Shown here: in pieces, positions 47,177 to 55,828 of the stretch
Layout: each line of letters opens with the position of its first letter
Position numbering within the stretch: position 1 is the first letter of the stretch
Origin: Flavihumibacter petaseus NBRC 106054
GTDB lineage: Bacteria; Bacteroidota; Bacteroidia; Chitinophagales; Chitinophagaceae
Direction: 5' to 3'
Length of the DNA stretch: 64,000 nt
Assembly: GCF_000974785.1 (NCBI RefSeq)
Contig: NZ_BBWV01000004.1
Coordinates: 372,001-436,000, forward strand
Made by a program: the position numbers and the translations under genes
Notes under the pieces: model-generated
Told to the model about the DNA's origin: nothing
The model's input: the letters and a program-made list of their open reading frames with translations, nothing else
Databases searched by the model: none

Positions 47177-48037
47177 TTATGCTTTCACTGCTTTCAGGCT
47201 GAGGTCCAGACTTCTCGCCTGGTGAATCAGGGCGCCTACACTTACATAGTCAACACCTGTATTTGCATAGTCAAGCAGGTTCTGCAGGTTAATGCCGCCG
47301 CTGGCTTCTGTTTCAAAGTCGCGGCCGATCAATGGAAGCGCCGTTTCTATTTGAGGAATGGTAAAATTATCGAGCATGATGCGAAAGACTTTTCCTTTAC
47401 CAATTGCCACCAGTTCTTTGACGTCTTCCAAAGTGCGTGTCTCCACTTCAATTTTCATCCCCGGCTTTTTCGTCTGCACATAGTGCCATGCTTTTTCAAC
47501 GGCTTTTGTAATACCCCCGCAATAATCAATATGATTGTCTTTCAGCATGATCATATCGTAGAGGGCAAAACGGTGGTTAACGCCGCCACCGATAGCGACC
47601 GCCCATTTCTCCAGCAGCCGGAAATTCGGTGTTGTTTTCCGGGTGTCCAGGATCCTGGTGTGATGGCCATTCAGAACCTGCGCATACTGGTGCGTGAGGG
47701 TAGCGATCCCGCTCATGCGTTGCATGCAGTTCAAAACAAGGCGTTCTGCCTGGAGGATGGTGTGTACATCTGCTGAAACGATAAAAGCAGTTTCGCCCGG
47801 AACCATTGCTTCACCGTCCTGTTTGTGCCGTTCGAATTTGCAGGCAGGTTCCAGGTAACGGAAGATGCGCCCGGCGGCTTCAACACCAGCCAGGATACCG
47901 GCCTCCTTTATTTTCAGAACGGCTGTCCCTTTCTCTCCCGGAGGAATTACGCTTAACGTGGAATGATCACCATCGCCTATGTCTTCTGCCAGACCATTTG
48001 CGATCAGTTGGTTAAGTTGCTGGTCAAAATCCATCAT
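47177..48037 (-). CDS. nadC: nicotinate-nucleotide pyrophosphorylase (carboxylating)
   Basis: 286 residues, normal length. Conserved segments ILDTRKTTPNFRLLEKWAV, GGVNHRFALYDMIMLKDNH and the C-terminal EASGGINLQNLLDYANTGVD are present. It converts quinolinate and PRPP to nicotinate mononucleotide in NAD synthesis. The start is one of two adjacent ATGs. nadA and nadB are not in the window. It is upstream of the SUI1 gene on the same strand, 35 bp apart. Confidence 0.97.
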   Translation of the reverse strand: MMDFDQQLNQLIANGLAEDIGDGDHSTLSVIPPGEKGTAVLKIKEAGILAGVEAAGRIFRYLEPACKFERHKQDGEAMVPGETAFIVSADVHTILQAERLVLNCMQRMSGIATLTHQYAQVLNGHHTRILDTRKTTPNFRLLEKWAVAIGGGVNHRFALYDMIMLKDNHIDYCGGITKAVEKAWHYVQTKKPGMKIEVETRTLEDVKELVAIGKGKVFRIMLDNFTIPQIETALPLIGRDFETEASGGINLQNLLDYANTGVDYVSVGALIHQARSLDLSLKAVKA

Positions 48038-48054
48038 GGAACAAATCTAGGAAA

Positions 48055-48081
48055 TAAAAAACCCGGCACTGCTGCCAGGTT
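48055..48081 (-). terminator. Terminator of the DUF4783 gene
   Basis: AACC-C-GGCA pairs with TGCC-A-GGTT (one mismatch) around a four-base loop, then a U run on the minus strand, 29 bp after the stop. Confidence 0.8.
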
Positions 48082-48109
48082 CTCAGATTCACGGGGAAAT
48101 GTTGTTGTC

Positions 48110-48505
48110 TTATTCCTGCTGGAATCGCATTTCCTGAAGTAATTGTTTTTCTCCTTTCTGCTTCATGAACAAAGTGGTGCGGTAACGGCCATTGTTGGTC
48201 ATTAACAGACCGATCACGAAATTTGCGCCATTGTTCTCACCCCGGTGCTTCAATTCAAAATTCTTTACGCCTCCGTTATTGCTGAAGAAGTCTTTCAGAA
48301 TCATTTCAGCCTGGCTGCGGCTGTAGTTATCGCTTTTTTCGGGAAGGGCGATATCGATACGGTTGTCAAAGTAGCGGGAAAGCTGGTTGGCATTTCCCGA
48401 TTTTAACGCAACTACCACTGAATCCATTTCAGCAGCTTCTTTGTTGGCAAACCCCGTCAGCATCACCCCCACGCTCAATAGGATAATTGTTATTAATGCT
48501 TTCAT
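48110..48505 (-). CDS. DUF4783 exported protein
   Basis: 131 residues with an N-terminal signal peptide (IILLSVGVMLTGFA). The rest shows the cone-like alpha+beta fold of the SnoaL/lumazine-binding group: NQLSRYFDNRIDIALPEKSD and SRSQAEMILKDFFSNNGGV are typical of DUF4783. No catalytic residues are known for the family, which is mostly limited to Bacteroidota. It is a single gene with its own terminator, divergent from gpmI. Confidence 0.85.
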   Translation of the reverse strand: MKALITIILLSVGVMLTGFANKEAAEMDSVVVALKSGNANQLSRYFDNRIDIALPEKSDNYSRSQAEMILKDFFSNNGGVKNFELKHRGENNGANFVIGLLMTNNGRYRTTLFMKQKGEKQLLQEMRFQQE

Positions 48506-48689
48506 ACGTCGATGTTTATCGGTTTTTCAGGCGTTTTCAGGGGAATTCGGAATCGGGTAGGTAACCAATTGCTACCCAAAAGTGTGCCAAGTCGCAATTT
48601 TTCCCTTACACACGCCCCGCCCTCCCGGATTTTAGCCTAGATTTACGCTCCGGAAATACCATACCGGCAGATTAAGAAGCAACGGAAAA

Positions 48690-50207
48690 ATGAAAAAAGC
48701 AATCCTGATCATCATGGACGGATGGGGACTGGGCAAGGTAGCCGCCAGTGACGCCATTCAGCATTCGAATGTTCCCTTTGTAAGCAGTCTCTATCAAAAA
48801 TACCCACATACCACATTGATAACCTGTGGGGAAGCGGTCGGTCTGCCGGAAGGCCAGATGGGCAATAGTGAAGTGGGCCACCTTAATCTTGGCGCCGGCA
48901 GGATCGTTTACCAGGAACTCCAGCGGATCAATGTAGCCATTCGGGACGGAGAATTTCAACAGAATCCGGTTTTGCTCAGGGCTATCCGCCTTGCCAAACA
49001 ATCCGGCAAAGCACTGCACCTGCTTGGCCTTGTTTCCGATGGCGGGGTCCATTCCCATACCACCCACCTGAAGGCAATCACCAGTGTGTGCAGGCAGGAA
49101 GGGCTTTCCAATGTATTTATTCATGCGTTTACCGATGGCCGTGACACAGATCCGAAGAGCGGCCTCGCCTTTCTTACATCTCTTGAAGCACACCTTGATC
49201 AGACAACGGGTAAAATAGCGACTGTTAGTGGCCGTTATTACGCGATGGATCGCGACAAGCGCTGGGAAAGGGTAAAACTTGCCTACGATGCCCTGGTGAA
49301 AGGCATTGGTGAAAAATCTGACAATGCACTGTCTGCCATTAAGGATTCGTACGACAAGAACATTACAGACGAATTCATCCTGCCAACAGTTATCACCCAG
49401 GCAAACGGGAACCCGGTCGCTACTATCCAGAATGGTGATGTTGTGCTCTGTTTCAATTTCCGTACCGACCGCTGCCGTGAAATTACTGAAGTGCTGAGCC
49501 AGCAGGATTTTCCTGATTTCGGTATGAAGCACCTGCAACTGGACTATACAACCATGACAGAATATGACAAGACCTTCAGGGGAGTTTCAGTCATATTTGA
49601 AAACGACAACCTCAACAACACACTTGGTGAAGTATTGGCTGCCCAGGGAAAAAAACAGATCAGGATCGCCGAAACCGAGAAATACCCCCACGTGACTTTC
49701 TTTTTCAGTGGCGGGCGCGAGGTGCCTTTTGAAGGCGAAACCCGGATCCTGAAACCTTCTCCCAAGGTGGCAACCTATGACCTGCAGCCGGAAATGAGTG
49801 CTTATGACCTCACCGATGCACTGGTTCCTGAGATCGAAAAGGAATCGGCAGATTTTATCTGTCTGAACTATGCCAATACCGACATGGTGGGCCATACCGG
49901 CGTTTTCTCCGCAGCGATCAAGGCTGCAGAAACCGTAGACAAATGCGTGGAAAGGGTGGTAACGGCAGCACTTGCCCATGGTTATACCATCTTTCTGACC
50001 GCAGACCATGGCAACGCAGATTACATGATCAATGAGGATGGAAGTCCTAATACCGCCCACACGCTGAACCCCGTTCCGCTTTTCGTTATTGACAACGAAT
50101 GGAAAGGTGTACTGCACCCCGGAAAACTTGGCGATATCGCCCCTACCATTCTCACATTTATGGGATTACCTATTCCAGCTGAAATGACCGGAAAAATCCT
50201 GATTTGA
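48690..50207 (+). CDS. gpmI: 2,3-bisphosphoglycerate-independent phosphoglycerate mutase
   Basis: 505 residues, full length. The catalytic Ser lies in EGQMGNSEVGHLNLGAGR, and the metal sites are in MDGWG, NYANTDMVGHTG and TADHGNADYM. It interconverts 3- and 2-phosphoglycerate in glycolysis with manganese. It belongs to the alkaline phosphatase superfamily. The haem-binding gene begins 2 bp after its stop, so they are probably cotranscribed. Confidence 0.97.
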   Translation: MKKAILIIMDGWGLGKVAASDAIQHSNVPFVSSLYQKYPHTTLITCGEAVGLPEGQMGNSEVGHLNLGAGRIVYQELQRINVAIRDGEFQQNPVLLRAIRLAKQSGKALHLLGLVSDGGVHSHTTHLKAITSVCRQEGLSNVFIHAFTDGRDTDPKSGLAFLTSLEAHLDQTTGKIATVSGRYYAMDRDKRWERVKLAYDALVKGIGEKSDNALSAIKDSYDKNITDEFILPTVITQANGNPVATIQNGDVVLCFNFRTDRCREITEVLSQQDFPDFGMKHLQLDYTTMTEYDKTFRGVSVIFENDNLNNTLGEVLAAQGKKQIRIAETEKYPHVTFFFSGGREVPFEGETRILKPSPKVATYDLQPEMSAYDLTDALVPEIEKESADFICLNYANTDMVGHTGVFSAAIKAAETVDKCVERVVTAALAHGYTIFLTADHGNADYMINEDGSPNTAHTLNPVPLFVIDNEWKGVLHPGKLGDIAPTILTFMGLPIPAEMTGKILI

Positions 50208-50209
50208 TT

Positions 50210-50698
50210 ATGATGCGCAAAATCCTGACCGCCGCTCTTGCCTTATTTGTCATCATTCAGTTCCTGCGTCCAGCCAGGGACAATAATGATGCAAGTGCCC
50301 AGGCATCCAACATCAACAACTTTCTTGCTGTGCCGGCTGACATAGATCAGACCCTCAAGACCAGTTGTTATGATTGCCACAGCAATCGCACCAATTACCC
50401 CTGGTATTCTGCCGTGCAGCCTTTCGGATGGTGGCTCGATCACCATGTTTACGAAGGAAAGAAAGAACTTAATTTCGATGCCTTTGGCGGATACAGCCTT
50501 CGTCGCCAGTTCCACAAACTGGAAGAAGTAGAGGAAATGATCGAAGAAGATGAAATGCCCCTGTCGTCCTATACACTGATCCACAGAGGATCGAAACTCA
50601 GTCCCGAACAGAAACGCCAGCTGATTACCTGGTCTGAGAAAGCCCGTGCAGAAATGTCAGCGAAATATCCGGCAGACAGCCTGAAGGCGAAGAAGTAA
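50210..50698 (+). CDS. haem-binding domain protein, membrane anchored
   Basis: 162 residues from ATG 50210. One N-terminal membrane helix or uncleaved signal (LTAALALFVIIQFLR) is followed by a single c-type haem motif CYDCH in the context TSCYDCHSNRTNYPWYSAVQ, typical of the Haem_bd family. A Met near ASP-rich EEDEMPLSSY could be the second haem ligand. Probably a periplasmic electron-transfer or redox-sensing protein; the partner is unknown. Confidence 0.88.
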   Translation: MMRKILTAALALFVIIQFLRPARDNNDASAQASNINNFLAVPADIDQTLKTSCYDCHSNRTNYPWYSAVQPFGWWLDHHVYEGKKELNFDAFGGYSLRRQFHKLEEVEEMIEEDEMPLSSYTLIHRGSKLSPEQKRQLITWSEKARAEMSAKYPADSLKAKK

Positions 50699-50702
50699 AT
50701 TA

Positions 50703-50737
50703 GTTTAAGGGTTTAGTAGTTTAACGGTTTAGTAGTT
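50703..50737 (+). repeat. 8-bp GTTTNNNN tandem array after the haem-binding gene
   Basis: Units GTTTAAGG, GTTTAGTA, GTTTAACG, GTTTAGTA and a final GTT, starting 4 bp after a stop codon. The array also reads as two 16-bp repeats differing by one base. Same design as 46721-46755. Confidence 0.75.
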
Positions 50738-50897
50738 CGCTTTACTGTGTGAAATTGTCGCAGGCGCTATTTTCCTGATATTCCTCGTTGGCTACTATTC
50801 ATATGACCATCAATCACTTACAAACTATCGTTGCGTTTGGATTACTTTTTGCCAGATTACCATAAAACAGGTATGTTTTATCCCGGGCCAGAGAATG

Positions 50898-50941
50898 CTT
50901 AGGGTCTGCTTAGGGTCACCTTAGGGTCACCTTAGGGTCCT
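50898..50941 (+). repeat. Four-copy 11-bp tandem array CTTAGGGTCAC
   Basis: CTTAGGGTCTG, CTTAGGGTCAC, CTTAGGGTCAC and CTTAGGGTCCT follow each other without a gap. Period equals one DNA helical turn. It lies about 180 bp before the promoter of the sigma/Dma-like operon, so it may be a regulator binding site. Confidence 0.85.
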
Positions 50942-51119
50942 TTACTTCAGTCATAAATCCCCGTGCTCGCATGGGCGAACAAAGGTTAAAGCACATCAGG
51001 AGCAGCAACAACAAACAAAACCATTTACCACTAACCTCCAGGAAAACTTCCCTTGAAACCCTCCTTTCGTACTTCGTTACAGGCAATCTGTCGTTTCTTC
51101 AGCATGCGGAAAGTCAATT

Positions 51120-51127
51120 TAGATTTG
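51120..51127 (+). promoter_or_regulatory. -7 promoter element of the second sigma operon
   Basis: TAGATTTG matches TAnnTTTG, 41 bp before the sigma ATG at 51169. Confidence 0.5.
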
Positions 51128-51168
51128 GATGTAAAAAAATCTTAAATTACAAATGCATAAAGTTCTGT

Positions 51169-51747
51169 ATGACAGAAGAAGCGCTGCTCCAGGGATGTCT
51201 TCAAAATGATCCGATCGCTCAGAAAGCACTGTACCAACGGTACAGTTCACGCATGCTTTCCGTTTGCTATCGGTTCGCGCACAACCGCGAGGATGCCGAA
51301 GACATGTTACAGGAGGGCTTTATCAAGGTTTTTTCACAAATCCACACATTCCGTTCACAGGGCGCATTTGAAGGCTGGGTACGCCGGATAATGGTCCACA
51401 CCTGCATTAACCATCTCAAGCGCAACAAGAAATTTAATGAGAGTGTAGACATTATTCATGCGTCGGGGCTGCAAACACGCGAGGAGACGATTCCGTCAAT
51501 TGTTCAGGCCAAGCAGATTGTGGAATGTATCCGGCTGCTGCCTATTGGGTACCGGACGGTGCTGAACCTTTATGCCATTGAAGGCTATTCGCACAAGGAA
51601 ATTGCTGCCGTGCTGGATATAGAAGAAAGCACGAGCAGGTCTCAATATACCCGAGCCCGGCAGATGCTGGAGGAAATCCTGGTTAAACGAAAAATCATGC
51701 AAAAACCCCAGGAGAAATTGCCATTGTTAGCAGCGTTTGGCCGCTAA
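51169..51747 (+). CDS. ECF-type RNA polymerase sigma factor
   Basis: 192 residues from ATG 51169, which gives the usual sigma start MTEEALLQGCLQNDPIAQKA; the open frame upstream contains the promoter. Region 2 (EDAEDMLQEGFIKVFSQIHT) and region 4 (LPIGYRTVLNLYAIEGYSHK with SQYTRARQMLEE) are complete. It is followed 57 bp later by a protein that may span both membranes and hold an anti-sigma domain, so its activity is probably set by outer-membrane state. Confidence 0.93.
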   Translation: MTEEALLQGCLQNDPIAQKALYQRYSSRMLSVCYRFAHNREDAEDMLQEGFIKVFSQIHTFRSQGAFEGWVRRIMVHTCINHLKRNKKFNESVDIIHASGLQTREETIPSIVQAKQIVECIRLLPIGYRTVLNLYAIEGYSHKEIAAVLDIEESTSRSQYTRARQMLEEILVKRKIMQKPQEKLPLLAAFGR

Positions 51748-51804
51748 CAGTGCTCTTAGGAATGGGCCTGGATATAGGATTTATATATCCCGAACCGCAA
51801 GAAG

Positions 51805-53169
51805 ATGGAGCAACATTATTTTGAGGACGAATTTGAACAGTTTTTAAAAGACCACGCCGATCAACATAGAATGTACCCTTCAGACGGAGTGTGGACGAAT
51901 ATTTATCGTCAATTTCATTCCGGACGGAGGAGAGTCGCTCTTGGCGTGATGCTTTTACTGGTTGCCGGCAGCCTATTCTGGTTGACGCAAACAAGTCCGG
52001 ATGCTCCCAAATATTCATTTAACGATTCCCCGCAACATACAGGAAAAGGCTATCCGGCTGCCCCGGCTAAACCTGCGGTGACCGTTGACGATATTATTGC
52101 CAAATTAAGGGCAAAATCTCTCATGCCACCGCTCAGGATCGATGCACCCGTCAAACTTGCTCCCCTCGCTATGGCCAAGACTTACTTCTCCAGCCTGGCT
52201 GATGCAATGCCCGTACTTTATCCTGAGTTACCAGCAGATGTCGATCGTAAAGCTGCTATAGCTGCAGCTAAAACAAATGGCCAGGAACCATTTTATACCT
52301 CCAAGGCGATTGGATCTTTCCAGCAACTGCAACAGGCACCAAGGCCTGCTTTGACAGCTCACGTGGATCCCCCCGCCACGGCACTCGAAGAGCCTGATCA
52401 GCAACTGGAAACCAGCAGTATTGTCAAGCTGTCACCAACCCGCCGCAAGCGCTGGTCGGTGATGATGTCTTTCGCGCCGGCGATTGGCTACCGGAAATTG
52501 TATGATGGTAACCAGAAAAGCAATTTCGGTAACTCACCCGTATTGGTACAGCGGCTGAATGTAAACGAATTTGTAGACCATCAGCCAGCAATCGGCTTTG
52601 AATTCGGGGGCGCTTTCCGATATGAAGCAAGCCGTTCCCTTGTACTCAAGACCGGCCTCCAGCTTAATCTGACCCGGTATACCATTGAAGCTTTTGCCCA
52701 CACACCGGAAAAAGCCACATTAACACTGAATACCGCATATGGCTACCAGAACGATACGCTCGTCGCTACTTCCAACATGCGTAATTTCTCCGGTATCCAT
52801 CCCGAAAGACTGCAAAACCAGTATTTGCAGATCGCCCTGCCGATCGGTGCCGAACTCAAACTTTTCGGTTACAGCAAATTCCAGGTTAACCTGGCAGGCA
52901 GCCTGCAACCCAGTTACCTGCTGAATGCCAACCAATACCTGCTGAGCAGCGATTTCACCAACTATGTTAAAGAACCATCCCTGATCCGTCGCTGGAATGT
53001 CGCTACCAGTATCGAAGCATTCTTCTCCTACCAATCAGGAGACCTGCGCTGGCAATTGGGGCCACAGTTCCGGTATAACCTGCTCTCTACCTACAAAAAA
53101 GAATATCCCATCAAAGAGAACCTGATGGAATACGGCGTAAAAGTAGGCATCAGCAAAACCATCCGTTAA
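51805..53169 (+). CDS. candidate dual-membrane-spanning anti-sigma factor with outer-membrane barrel
   Basis: 454 residues with three parts. A short cytoplasmic N-terminus (about 1-43, acidic then RRR) is followed by one inner-membrane helix (about 44-62). A Pro/Ala-rich periplasmic linker (about 63-214) leads to a C-terminal region of alternating amphipathic strands (about 215-454) like an 8-10-stranded porin-type barrel (RYEASRSLVLKTGLQLNLTR, QIALPIGAELKLFGYSKFQV). It follows an ECF sigma gene. The layout matches the dual membrane-spanning anti-sigma (Dma) proteins described in Bacteroides. The topology is inferred, not shown. Confidence 0.75.
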   Translation: MEQHYFEDEFEQFLKDHADQHRMYPSDGVWTNIYRQFHSGRRRVALGVMLLLVAGSLFWLTQTSPDAPKYSFNDSPQHTGKGYPAAPAKPAVTVDDIIAKLRAKSLMPPLRIDAPVKLAPLAMAKTYFSSLADAMPVLYPELPADVDRKAAIAAAKTNGQEPFYTSKAIGSFQQLQQAPRPALTAHVDPPATALEEPDQQLETSSIVKLSPTRRKRWSVMMSFAPAIGYRKLYDGNQKSNFGNSPVLVQRLNVNEFVDHQPAIGFEFGGAFRYEASRSLVLKTGLQLNLTRYTIEAFAHTPEKATLTLNTAYGYQNDTLVATSNMRNFSGIHPERLQNQYLQIALPIGAELKLFGYSKFQVNLAGSLQPSYLLNANQYLLSSDFTNYVKEPSLIRRWNVATSIEAFFSYQSGDLRWQLGPQFRYNLLSTYKKEYPIKENLMEYGVKVGISKTIR

Positions 53170-53194
53170 TTAGCACGCTTCAGTACATTTGGGA

Positions 53195-53794
53195 ATGTTT
53201 AAAAGCATTTCGAATCGCACCTGGCTGTTGACCATCAGTGCATCATTTTCCGTGATCCTTTACGCCTGCGGCCAGGGCAAATCCTCCCAACCGGCTCCCG
53301 ACGTTGAATTCGTGCCGATAACTGCCTATATCAGGGAAGAGCTGAAATCAATCGACTCCCTGAAATTACCAACCACCCTTTATTACCAGGACAAAGACCG
53401 GAAGGATACATCAGCCATCCCGTTTGCCACCTGTGACAGCCTGGCCCGGGCTGGTTTTCTTGCCGAAGATATTACCCGCGAGCCGCTTAAATCCAGTTAT
53501 AAGGAGTCCAGCTTTGCCGATCAGTCCATTCCCAATGTCACATTCACTTACCTTACGTCAGATAGCACATTGCCCCTCAAAAGAGCTGATGTGATCCTGA
53601 AGCCTGATCCTGCCGGACTGGACAAAGTCAATACTATTTACCTGGAAAAGCTGTATCAATCCGGCGATACCCTGATTCAGGATAAACTTTTCTGGAAGGC
53701 CAATCATTATTATCAGATACTTCGTAGCCGCCAGATCGGACAGGGTGAAGCAACAGTCACCCAGTGGAAGGTGGTTTGGGATCCTGTTGAATAA
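53195..53794 (+). CDS. lipoprotein of the sigma/Dma-like operon
   Basis: 199 residues from ATG 53195. Signal peptide with lipobox LYAC (Cys about 25) marks a lipoprotein. The mature part (VPITAYIREELKSIDSLKLP, LKRADVILKPDPAGLDKVNT) is not assigned to a family I know. It is the third gene after the sigma and the barrel protein, 25 bp after the latter, so it may act as an outer-membrane sensor or plug for the barrel. uvrC follows after 5 bp. Confidence 0.75.
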   Translation: MFKSISNRTWLLTISASFSVILYACGQGKSSQPAPDVEFVPITAYIREELKSIDSLKLPTTLYYQDKDRKDTSAIPFATCDSLARAGFLAEDITREPLKSSYKESSFADQSIPNVTFTYLTSDSTLPLKRADVILKPDPAGLDKVNTIYLEKLYQSGDTLIQDKLFWKANHYYQILRSRQIGQGEATVTQWKVVWDPVE

Positions 53795-53799
53795 CGACT

Positions 53800-55617
53800 A
53801 TGACGCCTGAGAATTTTCAGCAAATCGCGCACACAATTCCATTATCACCGGGCATCTATAAATACTTCGATGCCGGCGACCGGCTGCTTTATGTCGGGAA
53901 GGCCAAAAGCCTGCGCAAACGGGTAAGCTCCTATTTCAACAAAACTTTCACCAGTTACAAAACACATGAACTGGTTCAGCGGATCCACCGTATCGAGTTT
54001 ACCCTGGTGGATTCTGAACAGGATGCCTTTCTGCTGGAAAACGCCCTGATCAAACAATATCAGCCTTTTTACAATATCAACCTGAAGGATGACAAGACCT
54101 ATCCGTACCTGGTAATCAAAAAAGAACCCTTCCCAAGGGTTTTTCTGACCCGTCGCAGGATTAACGACGGATCAGAGTACCTGGGACCATTTACCTCGGT
54201 AGGGAAAGTGCGTGAACTCCTTGATTTTATCCGGCAGAACATCGCCCTCCGCACCTGCAAGCTGAACCTGACGGAAGCCAATATCCGCAAGGGAAAATTC
54301 AAAGTCTGCCTGGAGTATCATCTCGGCAATTGCAAAGGCCCGTGTGAGGGATTGCAAACAGCAGAAGATTATCACCAGGACCTGATGCAACTGAAGAACC
54401 TGATGAAAGGTAACCTGCAGCCCGTCATCAGCCAGTTCCGTCAGGAAATGCAGGAGAAAGCGCAGGCCATGCAGTTTGAAAAGGCGGAGCTGATCAGGAA
54501 AAAAATTGAGCACCTGGAACAGTACAGGAGCCGCTCTGTAATCGTCAGCAGCCACCTCACCCACCTTGACGTTTTTTCCATTCTTAAAGACGGAGATATT
54601 GCCTACGTCAATTACCTGATGGTACAGCACGGCACGATCGTGCAAACCCACACCATTCAGCTGGAAACCCACCTGGATGAGGAGCCTGACGAAGTATTGT
54701 CCTTTGCCGTCGGGCAGATCCGGGAAACTTTTAACAGCCAGGCTGACGAAGTAGTTGTTCCATTTGAGTTGCCGGAGCTACCCGAAGGCATCCAGGTGAC
54801 TGTACCCAAAGGGGGCGACAAGCGGAAACTACTCGAGTTATCCCAGAAGAATGTGAATTACTTCAAGGAGGAAATCCGGCGGAAAAAGACCCTCAACCTT
54901 GAGGGTCGCTCAGCAGAAGAAAAATCAGCAGTATTGCAACAATTACAGGAAGACCTTCACCTTCAGGAACTGCCTGTACATATTGAATGCTTTGACAACT
55001 CCAACTTCCAGGGGGCATTCCCGGTTTCCGCCATGGTGGTATTCAGGGATGGCGTTTCCAGCAAGAAAGACTACCGGCATTATAATGTGAAGACCGTAAC
55101 CGGCATTAACGACTTTGCCACCATGAAAGAAGTTGTTTTCCGGCGCTACAGGCGGCTAAGGGAGGAAGGCGCTGCATTGCCCCAGCTGGTCATTATAGAC
55201 GGCGGAAAAGGGCAGCTTGGTGCCGCAATGGAAAGCATACGGGAACTGGGTCTCACAGGCAAAATGACTCTGGTGGGACTAGCCAAAAATGAAGAAGAAA
55301 TTTTCTTTACCGGAGATACCGCTTCCGTTAAACTGCCCTATAACAGCGCTTCGTTAAAACTGATCCGCCAGGTGCGGGACGAAGTGCACCGTTTCGGTAT
55401 CACATTTCACCGGAACCAACGCAGCAGGGGAACTTTCAAAAACGAACTGGAACAGATCGCCGGCATTGGCAAGGCCACAGCCGACCTGTTACTGAAGACT
55501 TTCCGCAGTGTGAAAAATGTACGGGAAAGAAATAGGGAAGAATTGACTGCCGTTGTAGGAAGCAAGAAAGCGGAATTGGTGTTCAGACATTTTCAACCGG
55601 AGGATACCGGGGAATAA
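53800..55617 (+). CDS. uvrC: excinuclease ABC subunit C
   Basis: 605 residues, full length. The N-terminal GIY-YIG nuclease domain (SPGIYKYFDAGDRLLYVGKA), a Cys-bearing segment (CLEYHLGNCKGPCEG), the UVR domain (about 205-240), the RNase H-like nuclease (IECFDNSNFQG, VIIDGGKGQLGA) and the C-terminal helix-hairpin-helix (IAGIGKATADLLL) are present. It cuts DNA on both sides of a lesion with UvrAB. It ends in a terminator. It is 5 bp from the lipoprotein gene, possibly a shared transcript. Confidence 0.98.
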   Translation: MTPENFQQIAHTIPLSPGIYKYFDAGDRLLYVGKAKSLRKRVSSYFNKTFTSYKTHELVQRIHRIEFTLVDSEQDAFLLENALIKQYQPFYNINLKDDKTYPYLVIKKEPFPRVFLTRRRINDGSEYLGPFTSVGKVRELLDFIRQNIALRTCKLNLTEANIRKGKFKVCLEYHLGNCKGPCEGLQTAEDYHQDLMQLKNLMKGNLQPVISQFRQEMQEKAQAMQFEKAELIRKKIEHLEQYRSRSVIVSSHLTHLDVFSILKDGDIAYVNYLMVQHGTIVQTHTIQLETHLDEEPDEVLSFAVGQIRETFNSQADEVVVPFELPELPEGIQVTVPKGGDKRKLLELSQKNVNYFKEEIRRKKTLNLEGRSAEEKSAVLQQLQEDLHLQELPVHIECFDNSNFQGAFPVSAMVVFRDGVSSKKDYRHYNVKTVTGINDFATMKEVVFRRYRRLREEGAALPQLVIIDGGKGQLGAAMESIRELGLTGKMTLVGLAKNEEEIFFTGDTASVKLPYNSASLKLIRQVRDEVHRFGITFHRNQRSRGTFKNELEQIAGIGKATADLLLKTFRSVKNVRERNREELTAVVGSKKAELVFRHFQPEDTGE

Positions 55618-55652
55618 AAAAGGGGCCAGGATAGACATCCAGCCCCGTTTTT
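55616..55652 (+). terminator. Terminator of uvrC
   Basis: GGGGC and GGAT pair with ATCC and GCCCC (55622-55646) with a small internal loop, then a U-run. Confidence 0.8.
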
Positions 55653-55781
55653 AAAATCCAATATCCTATGAAAAACCGATGTAAAGATACGATGATTTAT
55701 TGATCCTGCAATACCCCTATCCGGGTATTTTCGGCTATTCGTTAACGTTGCGGAAACTGCTTTATCAGATTGATTTATAAT

Positions 55782-55810
55782 GAAAAACCCCGCCGGTCGG
55801 CGGGGTTTTT
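55782..55810 (-). terminator. Bidirectional terminator beside gldN
   Basis: CCCCGCC (55788-55794) pairs with GGCGGGG (55799-55805), with A and T runs on the outer sides, 19 bp after the gldN stop. It can stop transcription from either direction. Confidence 0.9.
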
Positions 55811-55828
55811 ATGTTGAAACAGGCTGGC

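Larger units (their letters stand above)
50699..51168 (+). other. 470-bp non-coding region before the second sigma operon
   Basis: Contains the 8-bp GTTTNNNN array (50703-50737), a four-copy 11-bp array (50898-50941) and the -7 box at 51120-51127. A reading frame continuous with the sigma gene opens at 50971 but is probably untranslated because the -7 box lies inside it. No RNA gene is recognised. Confidence 0.7.

Noticed and set aside
50971-51168. N-terminal 66-codon extension of the second sigma factor
   Set aside because: Contains the -7 box and lacks sigma-like sequence; the ATG at 51169 fits the family.
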